64,000 bases of DNA. It comes from Bigelowiella natans CCMP2755 (Eukaryota; Cercozoa; Chlorarachniophyceae). The position numbers were made by a program, and so were the translations under genes. Numbering within the stretch: the first letter of the stretch is position 1; the number at the start of each line of letters is the position of its first letter. This document shows positions 1 to 10,965 of the stretch, one piece after another. The stretch is taken from contig ADNK01000544.1 in assembly GCA_000320545.1 (NCBI GenBank), positions 131,569 to 195,568 on the forward strand, written 5' to 3'. A model generated the notes under the pieces. It had not been told where the DNA came from and did no database searches. It saw only the letters and a list, made by a program, of their open reading frames with translations.

Positions 1-102
1 TATTTCTGGTCTGTCTACGGAGTTTAAGCAAATCAGATGAGAGATAATTGAAAAAATGATTCCATGTTTGATTCGCCCCCTGACTTTCCGTATGGCATTT
101 AC

Positions 103-1736
103 CTTGAAGAACTCCCTCCAGAGGTCCCGCTGCTTTGCCCAGTTGCTGCATCCATCATCGGCTCTTGCACATTGTGGTAAAACCTACAAGGTGTCATCAT
201 AGTGAGATCTTGCACTCTTCTGTCTTCTGTATATTTATAATACCTGCGCAGTGCGTTATATCCTTCAGGGTGTGTTGAGATATTTGCCATCGACCGGTCA
301 GTATTGCGCATCATTTCCCTCATCAGAGACGGATTGGACGCCGTCTGTAAAAGGATGATGAATTACGATTTACTCTCAAAACAAAATAATTTCATGCGAA
401 TATTGAGATAAACGGTGTGCCTTCCACAGCTCACATTGACTGCTAACTACCAGCTATCACACTATCGCTTTTCTCCCAAAAAATGCAGAACCACCTGCAT
501 AGCCTGTCTGAGTGTGTTGGGGTCACTGAGGATGTGCCCAATCTGCGGATTGTTTTCGACCAGCTGCCGCATCTGAGGGTTGGCCATGATAATACCACGT
601 AGAGCTTCGGGGTTGTTCAAGATACCCTGCATGAAGGGCGAGTTCATCATCTGTTGCATCATCTGGGGATTCTGCATTAGTTGTTGCTGCATTTGCTGCA
701 TGTTCTGCATATTCATCCCGCCGCCCATCATTCCACCAAGTCCTGCGAAGGGATTTGCAGGAATGCCTCCCATGGGAGTTGTGCTTGCACCGGAAGCGCT
801 TGTTGACGCAGCTCCTCCTGTGTTACCTCCAGATGCCGGTGAGGTTCCGTTGGCAGATGTCCCTCCTCCGCTACTCGTATTTGTCGCATTCCCTTGAGAT
901 GACGTCGTTGATGACCTAAGGATGAGATATAAAATGATAAAATTCGAGGTGACAGTGTTACACAGCATATATTCGTTTCAGGTACTAGACAATACTATCT
1001 CTGGTAATTACTGCGGTGTTGGCACTGGCTGAATAACAGGCGCTTTCTTTCGTCCACGAACCAGAAGGATGGTATCGTTTTCTTTGATTTCTGGAGTGAT
1101 TATATACTATCAATGGCAATGCAATCTTCTTGTTGGAAAAAGTGTTGTTGGTGACATCACCATTGACGATAAAATTGTGCGTTGAAGTTTATTGATATAG
1201 GTAATAATTTTGATTTTAGTTAATCGATACTAAACAAGAAACGTCACTACTTATTGCACACATTAACAGATCAATCGCTACACCACCACACATGCTCTAT
1301 CTGCCCTGATCCCATTTTGGAAATTGAGTGAGAAGGATGGTATGTACATCTTACACAAGATTAGATTCGACGAAATCTTATTATACATCGAATCGGTATT
1401 TAAGGTTTATTGTTGTAGAGGTGTGGCGATGAAAACACAGTTGAAAAATAGACATACGAGACTCAGCCTATTTCAATTTTCATCCAAACTGTTATTTTCC
1501 TTATCTATCTATTAATTCTTATAGATATCATATCTTCATCAATGGTAGAAAGTACTTAGGTCATCCATTGTCTGCTCGTCCTTTAACACCCTTCCTTTGT
1601 AGATGAGCCGCTGCTCCTCTGACTTAATCTCAGATTTTTCTTGTACCTGTTTCTTTAATTCTGCCACCGCCATTTTCCCAGATACCTTGAATTCATATTT
1701 CGACCCTCCGCGGGCAGCTTTTACTTTAATATTCAT
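103..1736 (-). CDS. UBQLN: Ubiquilin / Dsk2-type ubiquitin receptor (3' end outside window)
   Basis: Shuttle factor that binds ubiquitinated clients and carries them to the proteasome. Exon 1 (1736 to about 1554) starts [11 protein letters not shown] and, with exon 2 (about 1094-1012, [12 protein letters not shown]), makes an N-terminal ubiquitin-like domain. Exon 3 (915-495) holds a Met/Gln-rich STI1-type segment ([13 protein letters not shown], then [20 protein letters not shown]). Exon 4 (344-103) has the ubiquilin signature [14 protein letters not shown] and, after a 60-base intron (243-184), [13 protein letters not shown] donor at 102 shows the gene continues, so the second STI1 region and the C-terminal UBA domain lie beyond the left edge. 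Joining these exons keeps one frame throughout. The family call is very secure; only the C-terminus is unseen. It is divergent from the gene at 3051. Confidence 0.93.
184..243 (-). other. 60-base intron with an open reading frame (ubiquilin)
   Basis: This intron starts GTATTA and ends TTGTAG. It is 60 bases long, a multiple of three, and has no in-frame stop, so translation through it stays open and inserts 20 extra residues. Removing it restores the conserved ubiquilin sequence [13 protein letters not shown], which is why it is called an intron. Confidence 0.85.
363..442 (+). repeat. Left arm of an 80-bp perfect inverted repeat
   Basis: Bases 363-442 are the exact reverse complement of 2108-2187. 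This arm lies inside the ubiquilin intron between exons 3 and 4 (494-345). Confidence 0.92.
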
Positions 1737-3050
1737 CTCTATGCTCGCTTAGTGTGTGGGTAGAAGGGCTCCTACGTAAGGAAAATGCGAGGTAGATCTA
1801 GGTTAGACACAAGCTGACGCAGGCTTTTCAGACACGATTAGCCAAGTATGTTGGAAGCATCCTTCTAAACCCCTACAATTTGAAAGTACGTCTCGTACAT
1901 GCTCTTGTCGTATTCTACATTGTCACTCACTTCCATTGGGAAAGCAGCTCGCTTCGTGTCTGATACAGGAAAGAAATTAGAAGACAGAAATTCAACATGT
2001 TTCATGTGTACGTCATTCTTGATAGTTTGCCGTCAAAACTTAATACAACCCTGAATTAAAGTCACAAATGCAGTCAAAGTCAGAGAGCTTGAAAGACTGT
2101 TGTTTTCAGTCAATGTGAGCTGTGGAAGGCACACCGTTTATCTCAATATTCGCATGAAATTATTTTGTTTTGAGAGTAAATCGTAAACTTTTAAGAATTT
2201 GGCCCAAGTTTTCTGGAATATCGGAAGATAGAATAAAACTGAGTGGCTAGCAAATAAAGATCAAAATCTCAGATCTCTAGGATTTTAAAATGTCCAGAAC
2301 ATGTTGGTGAATTATCACTTATTTCATGCAACCACGATAATGTGTGTCAAATTGTCCTGAACAAAACTATCGAATTCCTGCGAAAATGACACTAAGAAAT
2401 AATATGATCTGATTTTTTTTTAAAGGTCATTTTCTGAACGAATGTTTAAGAATCTAGAGAGTTCCTTGCTTTTGCGCTTGCTTCTGTTCAATTTCTTACA
2501 ATCTAGACAATATAAATAATTTTTCAAGTCGCACAAAAGCTTAGAGAGCACGTTTTAAAGGAAGGCTTCGAGATGCCCTTCGTTTCTCGAACTACAGGGA
2601 GGAGATCAATTACATGCATGTTTCGTATGTTTTAAGGTTAGTATGCTGAATTTAGGGAAAAACGCCCTGTTTCCCTTCCACTTCTCGTGGTTGATTCATT
2701 CTTGGGTTCCGAGCCAATGGTTGACGAGACGACGATGGTGGTGATGATCTTCGAGAACTGATCACGAACTATGGAATAGCGGAATAGGAGGAAAGCGATT
2801 GGAAGAGAAGTTCGTCACTATTCCCTTAATCAACCGTGCCCCTCATAGATGATATGATGATGTCCAGGTAGTGGTTCTCGCTTGTCCCAGGTCCGAATGG
2901 TATGAGTCTAGTCATCAGCGATTTGCTCGGCGGAGGTGAACTTCCGCTCCTCCCTAATCCCTGTGGATTAGCTATTCCGAGCATTGTGAGCAGCGATAAC
3001 ATGAGGGTTATTCTATTTTCTTGCCGATTTCATCCAGCTACATTCTACTC
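1737..3050. other. Head-to-head intergenic region
   Basis: This gap separates ubiquilin (leftward) from the small membrane protein (rightward). It is A+T-rich and holds the right inverted-repeat arm. A stretch around 2700-2960 is somewhat G+C-richer and could include an untranslated exon of the rightward gene. I see no convincing coding exon or RNA gene. Confidence 0.5.
2108..2187 (-). repeat. Right arm of an 80-bp perfect inverted repeat
   Basis: This is the reverse complement of 363-442. The arm sits about 370 bases upstream of the ubiquilin start, in the head-to-head gap. The two arms enclose the first three ubiquilin exons. Confidence 0.92.
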
Positions 3051-3692
3051 ATGCAGCCGCATATATCACAGAGACACCTTCACAGCCAACTGCCAAAGGA
3101 TAAGAGGGCGAAGGTAACTGTTGATTATTGATCACTAAAGAATTTTACACTTAAGAATTTTAAATACAGCGTAGTCTTTTGCATGGGTTAAGGGGAGGCG
3201 GAGACCTTCTAGAGGAGCCTCCACAGAACGAACGTAGGGTATTTGAAAAGGCCAATTTGATTCAAAGTCTGTTTGCACAATGGCTTGATCAGGCGACGCA
3301 GGTCCGTTTTTATTTCAAATTAGTGCCTAATAGGTGTGTTAAGAACATGGTAATGTTTGCTGCCGTCAGTTATGCGGTGTATTGAGCTTCGTCACTACAG
3401 TCGCGTACCTGTTCCAACTTCTTGGCAAAGAATTAGTGAACCAAGCGCGAAGACGTACAAAGCTGCAGCTACTGCTTTTCTTGCCAACACTGTGAGTTCA
3501 CAAAACAAAAGGTGGAAAGAGGAAATTCTTTTACAAGAAATATCTCTTTTTCTCCTTTTTTTAAAATGGTTTATTAGGATATTCTTGTTGCAGCTCGTCC
3601 AAAGATTGCCATCAGCCCTAGGCTTCAGATTTCCTATGCGACGACTAGCACTAGAAGGCGGTCCCCTTAAGATACTAACACACGAATTATAG
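3051..3692 (+). CDS. Small two-helix membrane protein, 143 aa, unknown family
   Basis: Four exons (3051-3113, 3170-3301, 3370-3491, 3578-3692) join into one 144-codon frame including the stop. Donors are GTAACT, GTCCGT and GTGAGT; acceptors end CAG, CAG and TAG. The product starts MQPHISQRHLHSQ and has a basic/acidic N-terminal half. A hydrophobic stretch follows (LCGVLSFVTTVAYLFQLL), then a basic NQARRR turn, then a second hydrophobic stretch (LQLLLFLPTLIFLLQLV). The layout suggests a hairpin or two-pass membrane protein with basic residues between the helices. I do not recognise the family. The start is the first ATG that gives a continuous frame; an upstream exon is possible. Confidence 0.5.
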
Positions 3693-4979
3693 CAGTATTA
3701 AACGAATAATTGCCACTTAGTCCATTCTGCTAGACGGGTGGTGGGAAACGTGATCCAAAACCGAAGGACGACACTAGGTTCCGTAGAATTTCCATCATTT
3801 CAAGAAAGAGCATATAATATTATATACGCTTCGATTGTAAATTAATCAGGTGATATTTTGCCACCGCCAGTTACTGTATTTCTGAGGGCATTTGGGGTTT
3901 GGGGATTCATGGTGTACTCTTGGCTAGTCCTCGGAACTAATTATCTTTCAAACTCTTCTTGAAGATTCCCTCTCGAGGAGGCTTTCGATCTTTGTTGTCA
4001 AACGTCAAACTGTGATCGAAGAAATTAGAATTATAGGATGATATATTAAGAACCGAGCTCGTAGCATATCTTTACAGCTAAGATAGAAAAAATGTTCATG
4101 AGTGCTTGCTACTGTAAATAATAGCGGTAGTCTTCAAGAACTGACTCACGAAAACGTAGTGTTCACTGGTTTGTTCTTTCATCGTTGACACAAGTGCCTC
4201 CGACCGATGCTTAAATACGTTCAGATGATTCAAGTGACTATGATTTTCACCCAAAAATGTACCCGGTGCTAAAATAGCGGTGACACTGCTTTGGGAGTCG
4301 TTGTGATGCATTTGGCTAATTGCTACACGTGACGAGCAACTACAAGCGTGTTGTAGGCAATGTGAATTTGATGCGATGAACAAACAGATCGAATGCATTC
4401 TACCGTGCCGTTTTTGTGCACATCAGATCTGCCCAGTTTGTGCGACGGTTGTACAACGGTGGCCACATTGCACGCGCCGGTGTGGTGGACATCACCAAGG
4501 CCAGCATGCGTGCGTGTGTGACCTGTGTCGCACTGATGCTCTCAGTGCTACGCAAACCTTTTGGAATGCCAAATGAACTAGATGCAAAATGGATGCCATG
4601 GCAAATTGATGAGCAGATTGAACCATGTTGAATGGCTGACAGGTGTTCATCTGTCATCAAACAACTAAAATTTCAATCATTGCATGATGACGTAGCTCTT
4701 CTAGTCTCCTTGAAGCCAAAATATAATTTTGCACAGCTTGATCTTCAATTTTGTTCATCCATCTGTCCTAATGCACGTGGAATCGTTCATCATGCAAATG
4801 ATTCTCGATTTCTGTTCATTTGCAAGTTTTCTCGGTAAATTGTGTGATGTTTTCCCAATCATTCACAGTTTACTCCACATGTTTTTGTAACCGGAGGCAC
4901 CTATGTTAGACGTCACAATTTAATTCAAAAATTTTGGTTCAGACAGTTTTCGTGAGATGCACAAAATATTCGGGTTACT
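3693..4979. other. Tail-to-tail gap with TGCA-rich composition island (about 4320-4830)
   Basis: This gap lies between the small membrane protein and the decayed MMPL gene. The outer parts are A+T-rich. From about 4320 to 4830 the sequence is rich in TGCA, GCATGC and GTGCG words. Overlapping open frames occur on both strands, as expected from composition alone. None shows a recognisable motif or coherent splice sites, so I call no gene here. Confidence 0.6.
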
Positions 4980-5750
4980 CGGCCTGGCAACTAGTTCCAT
5001 TCTGTACCAATCATAAGTAGCGCAGGCACAAGCCAAACTCTAATAAGAAATGTGTCAAGACACAGATTGAAGCAACAAGCATGCCAATTAATCTACCTCG
5101 CAGCCATTCTGGCATCTTGGGCGGAAAAACCATTCAATCGATGTTCATGGATTCAAACTAAGAGGAATAGATCGTAGTCTAATGTAAGACCGACAAGCAC
5201 TGGGGTTATCATGATAGGTGCAATAAAATTTAGGCCATCCCCTTGTGCTTCCGGAATTCTAATGTCTTGGAGTAATACCGCTATAATTCCAAAAACCCAT
5301 GCCAACGAGAAAGCTACGGTCACAATGAGGCGGATATTCATTGTAAGAGACTTGAACGAAATCGAAGTTAGCAGTAGGACAACGCTGACGAGTGCCCGAC
5401 ATTTATTATGGAGCCGATTTGTACATAGAAATGGGTGCCATACCCTCAAAGTAAACACTTCCACGTATCGACGACCATACTGGTGGACAGCAGACAGCAG
5501 ACCAAGTTTGTTGCGCATGTTCACAACAGTGAAGGTGGGAAATCGGCTGTAGAGAAATGTTCATTAGACATCAACTGGACCGTCTGCCTCCGCCAACATG
5601 ACGTGTAAGTCGTAGGGTATAAATGGCACGGATCCGAACATTAGCTAAAAACGCCACTGCTTTCTTTGAAGCAAAAAATTATTCGAATGTTGTTTTGACT
5701 GACGACATATTTTTGGAGACTAAAACCAGCACATGACTTGAGACTCATTA
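4980..5750 (-). pseudogene. Decayed MMPL/RND-type membrane transporter
   Basis: MMPL proteins are multi-pass RND-superfamily exporters. The longest piece (about 5520-5152) contains RLIVTVAFSLAWVFGIIAVL and then APIMITPVLVGLTLDYDLFL, the classic MMPL helix pair with its GLxxDYDxFL signature. A piece further left (about 5035-4990) reads VRVWLVPALLMIGTEWN, then a TAG stop, then LPGR. It matches the family's end motif (VVRxxLVPALxxxxxxxNWWPG) with a stop where Trp is expected. About 80 residues normally found between these pieces, covering the next two helices, are absent from the 120 bases available. Upstream, VPFIPYDLHVMLAEADG (about 5640-5590) may be the extramembrane domain. The missing core and the stop point to a pseudogene; a wrong splice model is the alternative. 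Confidence 0.6.
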
Positions 5751-6200
5751 TTCCGCATTTGTGTAGTTGAAGTCATGGCATTTTAGTTGGACGTCATTCA
5801 GGATAAGTTCCATCCTGAACGATTTTACGCATGTCCACGAAACAAGCGCATCGTTTCAGAATCCATCTGTTCGCACAGATCTACCAAAACATTAAAATTC
5901 CCATAATTGTGCTCCTACGTCTTCAACCAGATCTATCTCAAAGATGAAAATGGAAACTCTCGTCACAAATTTGTGATGTGAATTAGCTTACGAATCTCTT
6001 CATTTGTGATTCTGTTGCGATGTCTGACTCTGCCCCAGGTGAATGTTTGATGATGCATTATTCATGCATTTTTTGATATTTATGAATATAAGTAATGGAA
6101 ATTTCAAAGAGCTATGAATACAAATATTCTTGATATGGATAATGTTATTCCCAATCCCAATGCTTGAAATGCACGTTGAGAATTCGCAAAAGAACGTTTT
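5751..6200. other. Head-to-head gap, A+T-rich
   Basis: This gap lies between the MMPL remnant and the ankyrin gene. Short pieces of the old transporter's 5' half may remain near 5820-5870. No composition island and no gene are seen. Confidence 0.4.
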
Positions 6201-8342
6201 TTGCATGCAGAAGCAACCGAAAAGGATCTAAGGCTTATTGACGTCACAGAAGAGATAAAAAATGTCAATTCACCTGAGAGTGGGACACCTCTTAAATCTC
6301 CTATCACACCGTCGCCTGCCACATTGAAGCCAAACAAGCTAAAGATGAAGACAGAAAAGATCATTTTGATAGAAAAGATCACATTATCTATGAAGAAGGA
6401 AGAAATACCACTGGTATGTAATTGGAAAAGGGAATTCAACTAGAATCCTGTAGTTCTTATTTTTTTTCTCTCGTTTCTCTCGAACAGAACGGTCTTTTCC
6501 TTGCTGCGAAGTCAAACGACACCAAGAAATTGAAAGCACTCATTGAAGTAAATTATATATGAAATATTAATTTATGTGTCGACATTAAAAATGTCATCGA
6601 TTAATATTGATCACCAGAGCAAAGAAGATCCAAATCTAGAGGATGAAGATAATTGGGTTGTCAAAAAAAAATTTATAGTAACAGTTTGAACTAATAATGA
6701 GTCGTTTCAGACACCTCTCCACTGGGCAGTTAAATATCGCAACATTGAAGCCGTAGAGCTTCTTATCGAAGCAAAGGTGATGCATTAATTGAAAACAAAT
6801 TTTGATCGTAAGCTTATATTTTATAATTTTTTGTTAGACGAAGCCAAACGAGAAAAATGATTATGGCCAAGTAGGATTTATAAATTGACCCTGAAGTCAC
6901 ACTGACAATATGATAACTCTCTCCAGTCACCTTTGCATCTAGCTGTTGAAAAGCAAGGAGGAAGCTATGAAATTGCGAAGTTAGAGTTATACTAAGTAAA
7001 TGGGTAAAATAATGAAGACGAATTTGAAATATTTATAGAAAATTATTGGAAGCTGGTGCAGATCCAAATCTTCGAGATAAGGCGCACATCACCCCTTACG
7101 AGATCACGATTCTTGAGAAAAACATACCCATGATAAATCTGCTTCGTAAATCAAATGCAGACCCTGGTAGGTCGTTTTTAAATTGAAATCTTTCCATATG
7201 TAGTAACATAAAACCTAAAAGGTACGTTCAAACGACGAGTTCTTCCTGTCAATTCTTCAATCCGAGGTATATCTAATATTCAAACATAGAAGACCGTCTT
7301 AAATCATATTTTGATTTCAATTTGCTCTAGCAATGCGAGTGATGAATCGAGCAAGAGCAAAGCTCCAAGTTTCTTGTAATTAGTCATACTTTATGCTATG
7401 TTGAAGAGATTTAGAAGGTTTAAACCATTGATCTTTTAGATAAAGATAGTAGTGGGCGCGTTACAAAGTTAGAACTAGGACCTGGAAACGCTGAAAGGTA
7501 ATATTCTTCAGAATCATAAACCCAAATACTTAAATATTGTGATACTATAGAATTCCAGTAAACTGTGAAATAGTGATGCGACCTAAAGGACAGGTTTGCT
7601 ATCAATTATTATCATCCTATATTTTTTGAGTTTTTCACTTTTCCACACTAAGGCCAAAAAAGAGAATCCCGACGATAATTCGGAAATAGATTTCAAGTTT
7701 CTTAAAAGCGACAGGTAGACATAAGTTTTATACTATTGTACGATTATATTATAATGTATTACATTTTTAAAGGAGGGTCCTGATCTGTAATTTGAAGGTA
7801 GATACACAATTTCCCGACTCGAATTTATTGTATTATTATGGCTATTATTTTTCTGACTTAACATGAGATTGGGCTGCAAGAGTCCTATTATAACAGGCAT
7901 GCAGTGCATGGTATATGTTACCCCTAAGGACCACCCAAGTTCCTTATTCTGCAGAAAATTGAATTTAATACACCCGGTTTCTATGCAATCACGGCGTGTA
8001 ATAATGTCTTCTGAAGCAAAGAAGGTTGTTCAGTCATAGGATGCGTAACAATTTTACCTAATTTATATATGCTCGCAGCTGGCATCTTTTCAGCAAGAAC
8101 ACGATGTCCAGGTGGAATTAAGGATGATATGTTTTGGATCATGGGGTACGTATGGTCTACTTTTCTTTTTTAACCTCGTCGTTCGTCTGAATCAGACATA
8201 ACAAATAGGTCCAACAGAGAGTCCTGAATCAGAGGCGCATCGTCTGTTTCTAAAGTACGCATTGCATCAGCAGGGCGGGAAGAATAGCTTCAAGTCAAAT
8301 ACGATGAAATCAAAAAAAGATATTCCACAGTCCAGTGAGTAG
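6201..8342 (+). CDS. Ankyrin-repeat protein
   Basis: This gene is built from many short exons split by introns of 50-110 bases. The first exon (from 6201, MHAEATEKDLRLIDVTEEIK) is basic and Ser/Pro-rich. Ankyrin repeats follow: NGLFLAAKSNDTKKLKALIE, then TPLHWAVKYRNIEAVELLIE, SPLHLAVEKQGGSYEIAKL and KLLEAGADPNLRDKAHITPY. The TPLHWA and SPLHLA helices and GADPNLRD loop are diagnostic, and the repeats make a protein-binding surface. Later exons have no motif I know and could form a beta-rich C-terminal domain. The last exon ends KSKKDIPQSSE with a TAG stop at 8340-8342. The start could lie slightly upstream, since the region before 6201 has several ATGs. The binding partner is unknown. Confidence 0.75.
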
Positions 8343-9422
8343 GAATCTTAAATATAAACCATAATTTTTAGATGTAAAAATATTGCTTGCATGCGATGCA
8401 AAAATTATAGCTAGTTGCTAATTTGTAGTAAATTTATTCGAATAATTGGATTTAAGCACATTATTACATGATTAGCAAATTGAGCCCCATAGTTCCATAA
8501 TCCGCCATGCACATAAATTAAATGAGGCATCACTCCCTTTCTGATGGCTACTTTCTTAAATGCCACATGTTGCAATCAAAAAGTTGGATCATGACACGAT
8601 GATGACAATCAACGACATCTTTAACGAATTTACAAATGGTGAGAAAGGAGTCGAAATGGACAGGATGTACTAGTGCATCCGTCCGTTCACTCGTTCCTCT
8701 GTTCGCTTCTTGTCCTTGTTCATTTTGGACTCAGTGTGGGCTGAGCTTGCTAGCTTGATCACCTTCTTCTGAGAGTGTAATCTCATCTTTCACCCACTCT
8801 AGCACCACTAGTCTAGCCCGGCTAGCCGGCTAACACGATGTGGAATGCACTTCTAGACTTTGCGATGCATCTCTAGCAGATCTCTAGATCTAGCTAGCTC
8901 TACTACAGTCTAGAGCTAGCTAGGCATGCTGATGCCGACACATTTTGGCATTGAATGAGAGTGCACAGCTAGCTCGATGGATCTAAACACATGTGATTCC
9001 AGCACTGCACATCTAAATGTGTCAAACATGCCTAGCTAGCTAGATGCCCATCATTTTTTACTGGTTCAGATGCTTTGTTAGTTTGCGCTCCGACACTCTC
9101 TACTACTAGTACTAGTCTAGACTCTAGTGCTCACATCTAGAATCTAGACTTTTTTGTCGTGTCGTAGCAGTGTGCATCAGCAGCATGCAGATCAATAGAA
9201 CTGCCTGCGTCGTTGCGAACTGCATTAGGCCTTGTTCATTTTGACCGAAACAGCACTTTTGGCATCATGCATTTGAATTTACATGATTCTAGGGAATCAC
9301 GAGTAGATGTACAACAGAAGTGCAGTATCATCACTTCACCATATTTCAGGTATGATTAACTCGAAAACAGAACCAAAAAAGCGCAAGCTAGAACAGTGAA
9401 AATCAAAATTTACTTTTGCATT
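8343..9422. other. Tail-to-tail gap with CTAG-dense composition island (about 8640-9250)
   Basis: This gap lies between the ankyrin gene and the Rab gene. From about 8640 the composition changes sharply. CTAG, GCTAGC and CTAGCTAG occur dozens of times (for example 8800-8960 and 9035-9140), mixed with GCATGC and TGCA. No coding potential is seen. Confidence 0.7.
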
Positions 9423-10581
<1,159 letters not shown>

Positions 10582-10965
10582 CTGGAAAATGTTGTGGTTA
10601 CATTTTGAGCACATGATGATTATTCTCATTACGCTGCCTTCCTGCTGCCTCGTGACGCCATTGAAAAGATATCAATTGGTGTCCAATTAAGTCGGAATTA
10701 AGGCCAAAATGCTCATGAGACAACAGCATTAAAGCAGATAATGAAAAAGGCAGCACTCACATTTTGACGGTCGAGAGGTTGATTGTGCTGATCACAAATG
10801 CAAGGATTTTCCATCTGCGACGATATGATGTACCATGTCGCGCGGATATATGTGCTCACATTTAGAAGTGCTGATTGCTCGTTGGGTAGGACCTTGAAGT
10901 AACATCACAGAACAACCAGAATAATGTTACATGATAAGATGAAATTATGATAAGAACTCATAGAC
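10582..10965. other. Head-to-head gap shared by the Rab and PH-amidase genes
   Basis: At most 384 bases separate the two genes, and less if the Rab start exon lies near 10814. The gap is A+T-rich, has no composition island, and probably holds a bidirectional promoter. Confidence 0.5.

Noticed and set aside
580-897. 105-codon plus-strand frame rich in Cys, Ile and Pro
   Set aside because: It is the antisense shadow of the Met/Gln-rich ubiquilin exon.
1324-1515. 63-codon plus-strand frame
   Set aside because: It lies in the first ubiquilin intron and has no motif or splice context.
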